Assembly: GCA_026119855.1 (NCBI GenBank)
Contig: JAOWBW010000428.1
Span: 744,001 to 808,000, forward strand
From: Campanula takesimana
Lineage: Eukaryota; Streptophyta; Magnoliopsida; Asterales; Campanulaceae
Length of the DNA: 64,000 bases
Reading direction: 5' to 3'
Of the stretch, positions 1 through 11,844 are shown one piece after another; within the stretch, counting starts at the first letter, position 1; each line of letters begins with the position of its first letter. A program made the translations under genes and the position numbers. Under the pieces are notes generated by a model. That model was not told the DNA's origin, ran no database searches, and worked only from the letters and a program-made list of their open reading frames with translations.

Positions 1-59
1 AGTCAATGTCACTCATCTTTAGTGACAAGAGGTCTTCACCGCAAAATCACATGTCTTAT
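1..59 (+). mobile_element. Left tip of decayed plus-strand Tat relic
   Basis: These 59 bases join in sequence to 9080 onward once the element at 60-9079 is removed. Joined, they match the reverse complement of about 4860-4920 inside that element, so the host of the insertion is a relative of the insert in opposite orientation. The last five bases, cttat (55-59), are one copy of the target-site duplication. Confidence 0.8.
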
Positions 60-1343
60 TGTAGATACCCCGGGGAGCCACGGCTTGGCTAGAGCGGTGA
101 ATTATCCTAGGATGTCTAACTTGTATTAGATTGTTTAGAGTCGCCACCTATGTTTTTAAAGGAACATAAGAAAAACCTATGGATAGCCTAATTTATGTAC
201 AAAACCAGAGATTCGGGAGAGAATGGTTCGGGGGTTAGGTGACGGAGTGGGAAGTACTTAAACACCCACTCTGCCCCGCTTACGCGGGTCTTGCTACTAT
301 TGGTGTTCTAATATTTACATGTCCTTCAATTAATTAAATAGAAATGTGCTAACAATTGTGATGAGAAGAAAAAGGGAAATAAAGGGGAAATAAAATAGAA
401 TTGTTTTATTTATTTAATGATAAAGATTACATATAACAAGTAATGTTAAAGAATTACATTAAGAGATGAAGAGAAATTAACATGGTGAATTAAAGTTAAG
501 ATTAAAATGTAGGGAGATAACCTTAACTAACTTCAATATGTGAAGTAGTCATGTTGGTCATGTCCCATTAATGGGGATTGCATACATCAAGAAGAAGAAA
601 ACAAAGGAAGAAAATGGAGTTGTACCTTGAGAAAGAGGACTTGGAACCTTGACTTGAAAGTGTTGTTGTTGTAATGAAATTGTTGTAGAACAATTTGTGT
701 AGAGTCTTGTTACTAAGGACTCTTGTTGGGAGAATTTGTGTATAATGTAGTTGATGAATCAAGGTTGGAGTCCTTTTCCAAGGTAGGAGATGATGGTTTT
801 TATAGGTAAAAAGAGAGGGAAATGATGGAGGGAAATTGGTCATCCATGTGAAATGGAATGGGCCAATCACAAATAAGATAAATGAATAAAAGAAAAATAA
901 AAGAAATAAAAGAAATCAAATAATACATGAAAGAAATATTAGTTTTTGGGAAAAGGCTTAGAATTTGGGATTGGGAGTTAATGAGAAAAGGGGGGATGAA
1001 TGTGGATGTAAAAAGATGGTTTTTGTGATCAACAAAAGATGTTTGTAAATAAGAAAAGGGAGGGAAATAAGGTGCAATCCGTTACTGCCATAATGGGAGG
1101 CGCGCGGGTCCGGCTTTAGGGGCGGGACGCGCGCGCAGCCCGTTAACGGTTCCGGAAGTGCCCGCGACAGAGAAGGACAGAATGACAGAATGACCCTAAA
1201 AGTTAACTCTGTTATGCAGTTTAGTCCAAAACTAACGGAATCAGTTAGGAACTTAACCGAAGTAACAGAAATCAACAAAAATAAGTTAAATAAAAATACT
1301 TTGTATGCAATCGGGGTGAGAGGTCCAAGGCGGGGTGTCTACA
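60..1343 (-). repeat. 3' LTR of the nested Tat element
   Basis: On the minus strand the LTR starts tgtagacacccc and ends ggggtatctaca. It nearly matches 7796-9079. A minus-strand TATA-like cctataaaa lies at 798-806. Upstream of it in the element's sense, at 1098, 1127 and 1156, are three CpG-rich decamers spaced exactly 29 bp. Just inside the element, at 1330-1440, is a GC-rich stretch with no obvious long polypurine tract. Confidence 0.93.
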
Positions 1344-1587
1344 GAGCCCCTCGGCGACGTGGATTGCGAGGCAAAACGCGTCGACGAAAGAAAGACAACC
1401 GCCGAGGACATCGACAAGAGAAAACAAAGACTCGATAAAGCATGAATTTGAAATTACAAAGGATAGGAGTGCGCTCCCTGTGTGAGCGACTTTCGCGGAT
1501 GGAAAGGGTGTGGTGGCTTAAGGTGGCCCACCACGGCCACAAAAATTTAAAAAGGTGGTGGCTTGAGGCGGCCCACCACGGCCACAA

Positions 1588-2160
1588 ATTTTTTAAAAAC
1601 GCTCCCGTTTGCGAGCGGTTTGATGACGAACTCCCATTTCCGAGCTGTCAGAGATAACATGCTCCCGTTTGCGAGCAAGTTGATAGAAAACACTCCCGTT
1701 TGCGAGCGGTTGATGACGAACTCCCGTTTGCGAGCTGTATGAGATACCATGCTCCCGTTTGCGAGCAAGTTGGTAGAAAACGCTCCCGTTTGCGAGTGGT
1801 TTGATGACGAACTCCCGTTTCCGAGCTGTCTTAGATAACATGCTCCCGTTTGCGAGCAAGTTGATAGAAAACGCTCCCGTTTGCGAGCGGTTTGATACAC
1901 GCTCCCGTTTGTGAGCTGTGTGAGATAACATGCCCCCGTTTGCGAGCAAGTTGATAGAAAACGCTCCCGTTTGCGAGCGGTTGATGACGAACTCCCGTTT
2001 GCGAGCTGTCAGAGATAACATGCCCCCGTTTGCGAGCAAGTTGGTAGAAAACGCCCCCGTTTGCGAGCGGTTTGATACACGCTCCCGTTTGCGAGCTGTG
2101 TGAGATAACATGCCCCCGTTTGCGAGCGGTTTGATACACGCTCCCGTTTGCGAGCGAGTT
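1588..2160. repeat. Composite tandem repeat with ctcccgtttgcgag core
   Basis: About 18 copies of a ctcccgtttgcgag core occur in a higher-order unit of roughly 100 bp holding three cores separated by about 28, 31 and 41 bp. Many cores are flanked by gctc and gagc, which are complementary. Open frames across the array are translations of the repeat, not genes. The related relic has a diverged inverted counterpart at 11845-12280. Confidence 0.85.
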
Positions 2161-3321
2161 GATGATTGAAATCTGCTGGGGAATGCTTGGTTGCTGATAA
2201 CGTGTGGTTGCTTGATTTTATGGGGATGCAGGCATAGTTGACTGTGAATCACTTTCTGTTGGGGATGAAGTGCCTTGAGTAGCGGATGCTGTTGACTTCG
2301 TGGTGGTACCTGTTATGTGTGTGCTTGACAAGTATATGTGTTTGTGCAAGAAGATGCATGAAGTGTGATGATTGAGAGAAATTGTGCTCGTGGTGTGATG
2401 AGATTTTGGAACACCCTTGCAATGGGAGAGAAGTAAGAATGTAGAGAGTGATCTTGTGTGCGGTGTGATTTTGAGGAAAACATTGGATGTATTCATACCT
2501 TCACTTACCATTGCCGCTTGAGTGGAGATGGATTCCTGATGTCCGCGGAGGATGCTTTGATGGAGAATGTCCATTCTTTAGATGTTGATGAGAGAATGCC
2601 CTTGATGTTGGGTTGGCGAGGTGGTACTCTGGATGATGGGTCGGTCGTGCCAAAAGGCTGCCTACGTATCTCTTTAAGAGAACCAGACCAGCGTAGTTCA
2701 AGGATGATGGAGAACTCTGGGGAAGAAGCTATGGAGCAAAGCAAAGTAAAGCACATATTTTTGCATATAGAAGGAGAAAAAAAAGTTTTTTTTTTTTAGT
2801 CCGTGGGTGAACCATTTTAACCATTGTGTGCTTGTGAAGCCAACCCAAGATCAAGTCATGTTCAGTCGAAGTCCGGATTGCCTCGCTTGAATTCTGTTGT
2901 CGCCGGTGTGCCTAACGAAGATTGATGTCTAGCCCCAAGAGATTTGTCGGTTATGGGGCTTCAAAAGGATTTTGATGCCGAGATACCAAGAGGTTGCTGA
3001 TTGTGAAGTCCCTAGAACGCCTTTGGTGCCAAACTTTGAGGGACTTGCATAGCTCCAAGATAAATCAGCTCTTGGACCATTCGAGTAAATCGCCCTTTGT
3101 TGTTGTAGTGAGCAAGCCCCAAGAGGAGATCGTTGATGCCAATCCTCGAGAGATTGCAAAGCCCCAAGTGTCGTGGGCTTGTAGATGGCGGGATGTGAAG
3201 ACCTTTCATTGTAAAGCCCCAAATTATCTCGTGATTGGCTCGGCATTGAGAACGGATGTACCGTTTGGTAGAATTCTTGATAGAGATCTCCTTCTTGCTC
3301 TTACTGGGGAGATGAATGGCC

Positions 3322-3713
3322 TCATTGTGGTCGATACCCAAATGGCTGAGGGCTTATGTCAAAGGATGCAGTAATGTCTTGCGGTGCCGTCGAGGTCGCG
3401 GAGGATAAGGTCTTGGCGTGATAAATTCTCAAATGAGTATGCTTGCTTGACTCTTCTTGAGTTGAACTAATGACGGATCTTCGGATGCAACTAGTGCTGT
3501 GGCCCAACTTTATCTGAGCTGAACCTTGTGCTTTTGATCTTGGAGAAGGGGGTGCTGAATTGCAGAAACATTGGGATTGGCCGTGGCATTTCCCGCTATA
3601 ACCCTGTTTTGATTAGAGTTTAGCATATTGAATCTTTTTCCTTTTCTCTAAGACTTCCTTCAAAATCTCGCTGTGAGTTCTAACAAAAATCATCAACTTC
3701 ATTCATAACATCG
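3322..3713 (-). pseudogene. Remnant of Tat gag C-terminus / start of protease
   Basis: Read on the minus strand from about 3713, a frame gives SEILKEVLEKRKK, which matches DEIMREVLENRKK near the end of the gag frame of the larger Tat element (about 20230-20260). Further on, a stretch resembles the gag-protease linker there (EDPLLTQLKKTQANI). The frame is interrupted. The same remnant occurs on the plus strand at 10222-10560. Its place well downstream of the gag N-terminal piece (5929-6558) shows that the middle of gag was lost or rearranged. Confidence 0.6.
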
Positions 3714-4433
3714 GAGTCTTCATTTAAAACCAAGAGGCCTTTGACTTGAAGTGTTGAGAGACCCTTGAATCTTGATTGTTCTCATGGAGCCATAAGACTA
3801 CTCCACATTGCACTTGCTCGAGTATTGTTGCCCAAAAGACCGTCGGTCGCGAAGCCCTAATACTGCCCTTTGCTTGAATTACTGTAATGCCGTAGCCCAA
3901 AAGATTGTAGATTGCGAAGCCCGTTGAGACCTTCGGTGCCGAATTGAGGAAGCTTCCAATGTTGCACATGACTTGGCTGGGGATACTGCTGGGGAGTTAA
4001 TTGCTCTTTGCCGAGAGAACCTTTAAGACTTGACCGTAGCCCTTAGAGTGCCATCATTGATTGCGAGAAAGGTCCATCCTTGATTGGGGGAACGAGCATG
4101 GGCACACGCGACAAAAGGGCTTTTTGACATCCCTTTTGGGAGACTTTGAGGATAGTCTCACACATATTTCTCGAACATAGCCTCTAGGGCGTATTGATTG
4201 CCAAATGAAGCAAAAGAATCCCTTGTTCTTGAGTCACATATCCCCTAGGGCGTCACCATTTGTTGAGCAAAGCAAGAGTGACTCATCCTCGCGTGAGAGA
4301 ATAAACATGAGAGGATATGGCAAGAGCTACTCCATTTCTCGGGAGCCTTTCTGGGTACTTTAGAAGCACATACTTGAAGAAGCCTTGAAAACTGAGACAC
4401 ATGTTGTTGCTATTTGCTGCCCAAGCCAATTGA

Positions 4434-4655
4434 CTAGCTAGGGATTATTTGTGCAACCTCGTGCCCTTTTATGATGGGCTTGTTCTCGGATGGATCTTGG
4501 TAACCACGGGCCTTCTTTTCATGAACCCAAAAATGCACACTGCTGGAGAATGATGCCGATAACCCAAGACAACCTTTGATGGTGCTATATCTTGTCGAGC
4601 CTTTTTCAATCCCAAAGTTGACTCGGTGGCGAATTGACTTGCTGAGGAGATTCAA
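4434..4655 (-). other. Short ORF duplicated in the Tat relic (73 aa)
   Basis: A 73-codon frame on the minus strand encodes a peptide containing VHFWVHEKKARG. The inverted copy at 9293-9514 (+) keeps a frame of the same length with about 10 amino-acid differences. I recognise no domain. Most differences change the amino acid, which argues against selection on the protein, so the frame may be carried over by shared descent of the repeat. A decayed piece of pol or leader is an alternative. Confidence 0.3.
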
Positions 4656-4920
4656 TGTAGAACTTATCTTCTTTAGAGGCCGGGGATCTCCATTTCTCTT
4701 TCCCTTCTCTCTCTCACTCTCTCATTTTTTATGACGCACCCTGTTTTTTGCCTAGACCGCCCTTTCGGGTTTTCAATCTTGCGGGCATCTCTTTTACGTC
4801 TTCATTTTGACTCTATTAATGAGGGAGTGTGCATTGACTCTAGCTGAGGAGATAAGACATGTGTTTTTGCGGTGAAGACCTTTTGTCACTAATGATGAGT
4901 GGCATTGACTTGACTAGGGA

Positions 4921-5928
4921 AGTGTCCCTAGTATTGACATGTATTTTTATTGAATTGAATGACTCGCGAAGGCAAGTAAGTCATTAAGAGAGAAGAGAAG
5001 GAAAGCCCCAATTTGATTGCAAGGAATTGGGAGTATGCAGAAAGAATAGAAGTCCCTAGACTCGACAAGGAGCGCGAAATGATTCCAAATCTAAGAAAGT
5101 TGTTCAATCTTTTTGGTGATTAATTCATTGGCAAATGAATCGTACAAAGATGTCTTGACAAGTTCGAGATGAAGGCCGATCACCATAACGCGCTAGGGCT
5201 AAACATTTCTTCTTTCTTGCATGAGACCGGACCCGCAGGTTGCCTACGTTCCTCCAGTGTAGAGGCTTAGGTCACCGTAGTTCTTGTGAATTCTCCATTC
5301 TTCGGGATAGAATTGTTGCTTCGTCCTTCTTTGGTGGATGGAATGATGTTGATCTTGATGTGAACTTCTTTGATTGAGGGAGATTTTTTTTTATTTTATT
5401 TTATTTTTTTTTTTTTTTTTTTGTGCTCTAACTTTTGCCTAGGTTGATTTGAAGAGTTCAACCTAGCGAGCATTTTTTTTTTTTTTTTTTTTTTTAATCC
5501 CCCCTTTGAAACATTGCTTGATTTTTCTCCATGGTTGTTGCTTCACCTTTGATGTCTTGGCTTTGTCTTCGTCGTTGATGATGTTGCCTTCGTCACAATT
5601 TTTAGCCCCTAGGCGTTCAAGTGATGACCTTCATTCCAAAACTCGTTTAGACATCTTTTCATCATTTTGCCAAGAATTAGATTGAACAAATTGGAAGAGT
5701 GTATGAGGACAAGAACGACTTTTTATTTGATGATGAGACATGACTCAAAATTTCACATTAATTGGACAAAGAAAACTTAATGGACACTTAAGAGGACTTT
5801 GACACTTTTTTTTTTAATTCCTATTACTAGGTAGAGAAAGAGAAACGGAGATTGTTGTTGTAGTCCCCATTGTCGTTGTAGTCTCCTTGTGGCATGATTT
5901 CTTGTAGAAGCCCCTTTTCGAAACCAAA
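4921..5928 (-). other. Non-coding spacer with poly-T tracts
   Basis: There is no gene here. Long T-runs occur at about 5385-5425 and 5474-5496. A 'gcctacgttcctccagtgtagagg' stretch near 5240 and a 'cctaggttgatttg...caacctagcgagc' stretch near 5437-5470 match 14905-14965 and 15070-15105, just downstream of integrase in the larger Tat element. This stretch is therefore the post-pol region of this family with pol deleted. Confidence 0.6.
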
Positions 5929-6558
5929 TCATTCTTCTTTGATGAGTTCTTGCATGTTGGCACTCTCTAAAGGTTGCTCTACACCCACAGTAAATTCGCC
6001 GTTGTCGAACAAATCTTGGATGATGTTTCGGAAAAGGAAGCACCCTTCGGTAGTATGGTCACTATGCTTGTGGTAGCCGCACCATTCACCATGTGCATGA
6101 TTCTTCGGTATCGTCTTCGGCTTGTACCCCTCCAAAGGCTTGACCTTTCCACTTGCCACCAAAGTTTCAAATGCTTCGGCTTGGGTTACTCCTAGGAGAG
6201 GAGTGAAAACTCGGTTGTTGGCGGTACCTTTGTAGCTTTTGAGGGACAGGCCACTTGAGCATGCTTTACCCTTAAACTTTGCCTTGTTGTTGGTGAGCTC
6301 TTGCAAACGGGATTTGAGCTCGGAAACCTCTTCCTTGTGAATTCTTCTTTCATAATCAAGACGGGCCTTGAGTTCGGAAACCTCTTCTTTGTGAATCCTC
6401 TTGTCGATATCGAAACGGGCTTGCCACAAATTGTCTTTACGGCGGGCATCCTCGACAATCCTATCCATTTGTTCCCCCATTGATTTCATTATGTTGAGTA
6501 ACCCTTCGTTGGACACGAAATCATTTCCACCGTTGTTGTTGTTGCCGTTGGAAGCCAT
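5929..6558 (-). pseudogene. Internally deleted Tat gag (N-terminus plus zinc-knuckle-like end)
   Basis: The frame can start at an ATG at 6556-6558 (MASNGN); an upstream in-frame ATG at 6601-6603 is possible. The first part is a charged, coiled-coil-like segment with an internal duplication (IHKEEVSELKAR, then IHKEEVSELKSR). The second part contains HGEWCGYHKHSDHTTEGCFLF, matching the Cys/His segment HHKWCDYHQCTGHLTEDCF in the gag of the neighbouring larger element. The capsid-type retrotransposon gag domain, which there lies between these parts, is missing. At about 210 aa against about 546 aa for the neighbour, this is a deletion derivative unlikely to form a capsid alone. It may retain RNA or partner binding. 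Confidence 0.75.
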
Positions 6559-6619
6559 TGGACCTTTTGAAAGAGCACGGTTGATCTTAGATTGGCCCCA
6601 CAAACACCTTCTGGATAAA

Positions 6620-7776
6620 ATGAATTAACCCACAAACAAAGAAAAAGACTCAACCACATAGGGAAAAATGACTTTTTTTTTTTTTTTTTTTTTTTACAAA
6701 GTCGGAAGGACGGAGTCCTTTTTGGGGTTTTCTAGAAAAAATAGTGGAATCGTCACACTAGTATATAGACCTTCTCGCGGTCCCATATACTCATCGGATT
6801 CCACCACGCTTGTGATACCTACATGTGACGGGATTAAACTAAATTAATGTAGTAAATCATACATGCGGGGACGGATTTTTATTTTCGTCCAAAATGCCCA
6901 CTTTTGGGGACGGAGTTTTATTTCGTCCATTGCAACAAGTTGGCATGTATGATTTGAAGACATTAGTTTAGGGAAATCTCGGTACATGAAAACCGACTTG
7001 AGTCACGGAGTGTTAGACCTTAAACTAGAATTGTGTGGTTTGTGCTCGGCTTGAATATGAGGCTTAAAGGTCACCCCCGGCATGTAGTCGTGAACTACGC
7101 CACGGGCTGAGGTTTACCGCTTCGGAAGAGTCAAGGTCGGGTGGAGATTGAAACTTCCTAGGACGGGCCTCGACGGGTTTGGGGTTGGACTTGTGCGACT
7201 CGATTGTGAGCAATTGATAGGAATTGTGCGAGTAGTGTGAGGTCTAACAAGTGACAAAATATTTTTAATTTTTTCAAAAGAAATAAAAAAACAAATAATC
7301 ACATAATTACAACTTTCGAATCACCCGTGTGACCGATAAAAATAAACAGAAAGTAAAAACTGTTTTGTGCTGGCCCGGTGCCCACACACTGTCAAAACCA
7401 CTCTGTTCTGTGCAGTGTTCTGTTTCTGGAAAATGCCCAGAAGCGCGTGCATTAGGATGCCTACTCGGGAGGCGCGCGCGTTAGACAAAGAGGGGCAGAG
7501 GCGCCCGCATCTGGGTGACAACCTGTAAATCAGCGGGTTCAAGGGATTGCCTTGACCCTAAATAAAAATGCTTTCCCCTGCAGAATTTGTTAGCACAAAA
7601 ACATGGAATGGAAGGACAAGAAGGAAGATGGGCGATTCTGGTAATTGGGGTCGGACGCTCGCGCTTTAGGCCAAAGAGGCCAGAGGCGCGCGCTTCCCAC
7701 CCTTTTTACCAGAATGCCCAGAAAACAGTAATAAACACACCAATAGTTAAGAACGCAAGTTTAACCCTCTAAATCG
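6620..7776 (-). other. 5' leader of the nested Tat element
   Basis: This untranslated leader between primer site and gag matches 21890-23025 of the larger Tat element, including twin 'ggggacgga...cgtcc' segments (about 6862-6930) and the 'atatagacc...ggtcccatata' stretch (6760-6790). It holds two CpG-rich clusters with 29-bp spacing: 7441, 7470, 7499 and 7655, 7684. A poly-T run lies at 6672-6695. No gene is seen. Confidence 0.75.
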
Positions 7777-7794
7777 TCCCCAGTGGAGTCGCCA
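7777..7794 (-). promoter_or_regulatory. Primer binding site (tRNA-Arg type)
   Basis: On the minus strand, one base inside the 5' LTR, the sequence is TGGCGACTCCACTGGGGA. This is the tRNA-Arg-complementary primer site characteristic of Ogre/Tat elements. It fixes the minus orientation. Confidence 0.85.
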
Positions 7795-7795
7795 C

Positions 7796-9079
7796 TGTAG
7801 ATACCCCGGGGAGCCACGGCTTGGCTAGAGCGGTAAATTATCCTAGGATGTCTAACTTGTTTTAGATTGTTTAGAGTCGCCACCTATGTTTTTAAAGGAA
7901 CATAAGAAAAACCTATGGATAGCCTAATTTATGTACAAAACCAGAGATTCGGGAGAGAAGGGTTCGGGGGTTAGGTGACGGAGTGGGAAGTACTTAAACA
8001 CCCACTCCGCCCCGCTTACGCGGGTCTTGCTACTATTGGTGTTCTAATATTTACATGTCCTTCAATTAATTAAATAGAAATGTGCTAACAATTGTGATGA
8101 GAAGAAAAAGGGAAATAAAGGGGAAATAAAATAGAATTGTTTTATTTATTTAATGATAAAGATTGCATGTAACAAGTAATGTTAAAGAATTACATTAAGA
8201 GATGAAGAGAAATTAACATGGTGAATTAAAGTTAAGATTAAAATGTAGGGAGATAACCTTAACTAACTTCAATATGTGAAGTAGTCATGTTGGTCATGTC
8301 CCATTAATGGGGATTGCATACATCAAGAAGAAGAAAACAAAGGAAGAAAATGGAGTTGTACCTTGAGAAAGAGGACTTGGAACCTTGACTTGAAAGTGTT
8401 GTTGTTGTAATGAAATTGTTGTAGAACAATTTGTGTAGAGTCTTGTTACTAAGGACTCTTGTTGGGAGAATTTGTGTATAATGTAGTTGGTGAATCAAGG
8501 TTGGAGTCCTTTTCCAAGGTAGGAGATGATGGTTTTTATAGGTAAAAAAGAGAGGGAAATGATGGAGGGAAATTGGTCATCCATGTGAAATGGAATGGGC
8601 CAATCACAAATAAGATAAATGAATAAAAGAAAAATAAAAGAAATAAAAGAAATCAAATAATAAATGAAAGAAATATTAGTTTTTGGGAAAAGGCTTAGAA
8701 TTTGGGATTGTGAGTTAATGAGAAAAGGGGGATGAATGTGGATGTAAAAAGATGGTTTTTGTGATCAACAAAAGATGTTTGTAAATAAGAAAAGGGAGGG
8801 AAATAAGGTGCAATCCGTTACTGCCATAATGGGAGGCGCGCGGGTCCGGCTTTAGGGGCGGGACGCGCGCGCAGCCCGTTAACAGTTCCGGAAGCGCCCG
8901 CGGCAGAGAAGGACAGAATGACAGAATGACCCTAAAAGTTAACTCTGTTATGCAGTTTAGTCCAAAACTAACGGAATCAGTTAGGAACTTAACCGAAGTA
9001 ACAGAAATCAACAAAAATAAGTTAAATAAAAATACTTTGTATGCAATCGGGGTGAGAGGTCCAAGGCGGGGTGTCTACA
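7796..9079 (-). repeat. 5' LTR of the nested Tat element
   Basis: This copy is nearly identical to 60-1343. CpG-rich decamers at 8834, 8863 and 8892 are again exactly 29 bp apart. The minus-strand TATA-like site is at about 8533-8542. The third decamer here is aagcgcccgc, while the other LTR has aagtgcccgc, a C-to-T-type difference. Confidence 0.93.
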
Positions 9080-9292
9080 CTTATCTCCTCAACTAGAGTC
9101 AATGCACACTTCCTCATTAATCGAGTCACAATGAAACGCAAAAGAGATGCCCGCTAGATTGAAAACCCAAAAGGGCGGTCTAGGCAAAAAACAGGGTGCG
9201 TCATAAAAAAATGAATGAGAGAGTGAGAGAGAGAAGGGAAAGAGAAATGGAGATCTCCGGCCTCTAAGGAAGACAACTGCACAAGTTCTACA

Positions 9293-9514
9293 TTGGGTCT
9301 CCTCAGCAATTCAATTCCCTACCGAGTCAACTTTGGGATTGCAAAAGGCTCGACAAGATATGACACCATCAAAGGTTGTCTTGGGTTATCGGCATCATTC
9401 TGCAGCAGTGTGCATTTTTGGGTTCATGAAAAGAAGGCCCGTGGTAACCAAGACCCATCTGAAAACGAGCCCATCATAAAAGGGCACGCGGTTGCACAAA
9501 TAATCCCTAGCTAG
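9293..9514 (+). other. Short ORF, inverted copy of 4434-4655
   Basis: This 73-codon frame is about 86% identical in amino acids to the minus-strand frame at 4434-4655. No known domain was recognised. It is kept in the list because the frame survives in both copies although neighbouring sequence has gained stops. Confidence 0.3.
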
Positions 9515-10221
9515 TCAATTGGCTTGGGCAGCAAATAGCAACAACATGTGTCTCAGTTTTCAAAGCTTCTGCAAGTATGTGCTTCTAAAGTACGCCGAAA
9601 GGCTCCCGAGAAATGGAGTAGCTCTTGCCATGTCCTCTCATATTTGTTCCCTCGCACGAGGATGAGTCACTCTTGATTTGATCAACAAATGATGACACCC
9701 TAGGGGCTATGCGACTCAAGAACAAGGGCTTCTTTTGCTTCATTTGACAATCAATAAGCCCTAGGGGCTATGCTCGAGAAAGATGTGTGAGACTATCCTC
9801 AAAGTCTCTCAAAAGGGATGTCAAAGAGACCTCTTGTCATGTGTGCCCGTGCTCGTTCCCCCAATCAAGGATGGACCTTTCTCGCAATCAATGATGGCAC
9901 TCTAGGGGATACGGTCAACTCTTAAAGGCTCCCTCAGCGAGAAGAAATTCACTTCAATGTCCCCAGCAACATTTGAAGCTTTATACCGAAAGGTCTCAAG
10001 GGGATTCGCAATCTACAATCTTTTGTGCTACGGCATTACAGTGATACAAGCAAAGGGAAATACTTGGGCTTCGCAATAAACAAGCTTTTGGGCAGTGGTA
10101 CCCGAGCAATGCAATTTGGGAGTAGTCTTATGGCTCCATGAAAGGGATCAAACTTCAATGGTCCCTCAACACTTCCAGTCAAAAGGCCTCTTGGTTTTAA
10201 ATGAAGGCTCCGATGATATGA

Positions 10222-10560
10222 ATGAATTTGATGATTCTTATTAGAACTCACAGCGAGATTCTGAAGGAAGTCTTAGAGAAAAGGAAAAAGATTCAATATG
10301 CTAGACTCACCCGACTGAGTTATGGCGGGCAATGCCAATATGTTAACTCTAGAGACAGAGTTACGGCCAATCCCAATGTTTCTGCAATACAGTACCCCTT
10401 CTCCAAGATCAAAAGCACAAGCTGCATCCGAAGATCCGCCGTCGGTTCAACTCAAGAAGACTCGAGGAAACATATCGTTCGAGACTTTATCACACCAAGA
10501 CCTTATCATCTGCAACAACATCACCATCTCCCACGAGACGTCTCCGGAAGACCATACTAC
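10222..10560 (+). pseudogene. Remnant of Tat gag C-terminus / protease start (plus strand)
   Basis: The plus-strand frame gives SEILKEVLEKRKK, and another frame gives EDPPSVQLKKTRGNIS. These correspond to DEIMREVLENRKK and EDPLLTQLKKTQANIS at the end of gag in the larger Tat element. The two segments are in different frames, so at least one frameshift has occurred. The rest of protease is not recognisable. This shows that the relic is in plus orientation. Confidence 0.6.
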
Positions 10561-11101
10561 ATTTGGGTATCAACCACAAAAAGGGCCATCCATCTACAAG
10601 CAAGAGAAAGAATGAGATCGCCTTCAAGAGCCCTACCCGATGTGGCATCCGCTCTCAATACAAAGCTAAGCCGATTTGGGGCTTCACATCGAAAGGTCTC
10701 CACATCCCGCCATCTACAAACTTGATAAGCCCATGACATTTGGGGCTTAGCAATCTCTCAAAGCTTGGTATCAATGATCTTCTCTTGGGGCTTGCCCACG
10801 TCGACAACAAAAGATAGTTTATTTGAATGGGCTAAGAGTTGATTCATCTTGGGGCTTCATAAGCCACTCAAAGTTCAGCATTCGAGGGGCTTTACAATCA
10901 GCAACCCCTTGGCATCTCAGCATCAATATTCCCTTTTGAAGCCCCATAATTGACAAATCTCTTGGGGCTAGACATCAATTTCGTTGGATACCACGGCAAC
11001 AACGACATAATTCAACAAGGCAATCCAGACTTCGATTGAACACGACTTGATCTTGGGTTGGCTTTACAAACACACAATGGTTAAAATGGTTCACCCACGA
11101 A

Positions 11102-11137
<36 letters not shown>

Positions 11138-11844
11138 TTGTCACATGTGTGCATATTCTTTCCCTTCTAATCTAAATAAAAAGAAATATTTTTCTTTTTC
11201 TCCTTCTATGTGCAAAAGTATGTGCTTTACTTTTCTTTGCTCCTAGTTTCTCCTCCAGCATTCTCCATCATCCTTGAACTACGCTGGTCTGATTCCTTTC
11301 AAGGGATACGTAGGCAGCCTTTTGGCACGACCAACCCACCATCCAGAATACCATCCCGCCGACACTCCTTCAAAGGCAAGAACAATTCATCACCACCAAT
11401 ATCATCATTCTCCATCCAAAGCATGGATACTCTTCATCAAAATAATCAACATCAACATCCTTCAGCAATCCATCCTCAATCATGCGGCAATGGTAGGTGA
11501 AGGTATGAACATCATTCATCTCAAGCAATCTCTGCTTTCAAAAATCATTTCACACACAGAATCACTTTACTTCTCTCTCATACAAACTACTTTCAAATCA
11601 CTTTGCACCACGAGCACTATTTCTCTCTTCATTTCACACTTCATGCATCTTTTTGCACAAACACATATACCTGCCAAGCACACACATAACAGGTACCACC
11701 ACGAAGTCAACAGCATCCGCTACTCAAGGCACTTCATCCCCAGCAAAAAATGGTCCACAGTCAACCATGCCCGCATCCCTACGATAAAAGTCAACATCAA
11801 CTACAGCTCTAGATAGCAATTTGGTCCACGGTGATCCCGCAATC

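Larger units (their letters stand above)
2161..4920 (-). other. Non-coding 3' module of the nested Tat element
   Basis: This stretch has no intact gene. It matches 9085-11840 in inverted orientation. It contains degenerate repeats of an agccccaagagat motif (2925-3260, weaker at 3840-3920), a gag C-terminal remnant (3322-3713), a short ORF (4434-4655) and a poly-T run near 2780. A 'gcctacg...gtagttc' motif at about 2660-2700 also occurs at 5235-5285 and 14905-14965. Confidence 0.7.
60..9079 (-). mobile_element. Complete non-autonomous Tat/Ogre-like LTR retrotransposon
   Basis: Two 1284-bp direct LTRs (60-1343 and 7796-9079) begin TG and end CA and are flanked by the 5-bp duplication cttat (55-59 and 9080-9084). 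A tRNA-Arg-type primer site next to the right LTR and gag-like coding on the minus strand give the orientation: the 5' LTR is on the right. No protease, RT, RNase H or integrase can be recognised; the interior holds only gag fragments and non-coding repeats. I count about 13 substitutions and two small indels between the LTRs (about 1%), so insertion was fairly recent. It must have been mobilised by enzymes of a related autonomous element. The minus-strand element starting near 24084 shares its leader and is a candidate relative. Confidence 0.93.

Noticed and set aside
1547..2252. Long minus-strand open frames (up to 219 codons)
   Set aside because: They are translations of the ctcccgtttgcgag tandem repeat and show only the repeat peptide.
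7777..7794. tRNA-like sequence
   Set aside because: Only an 18-base complement of a tRNA 3' end is present, i.e. a primer site; no cloverleaf gene is seen there or at the other primer sites.
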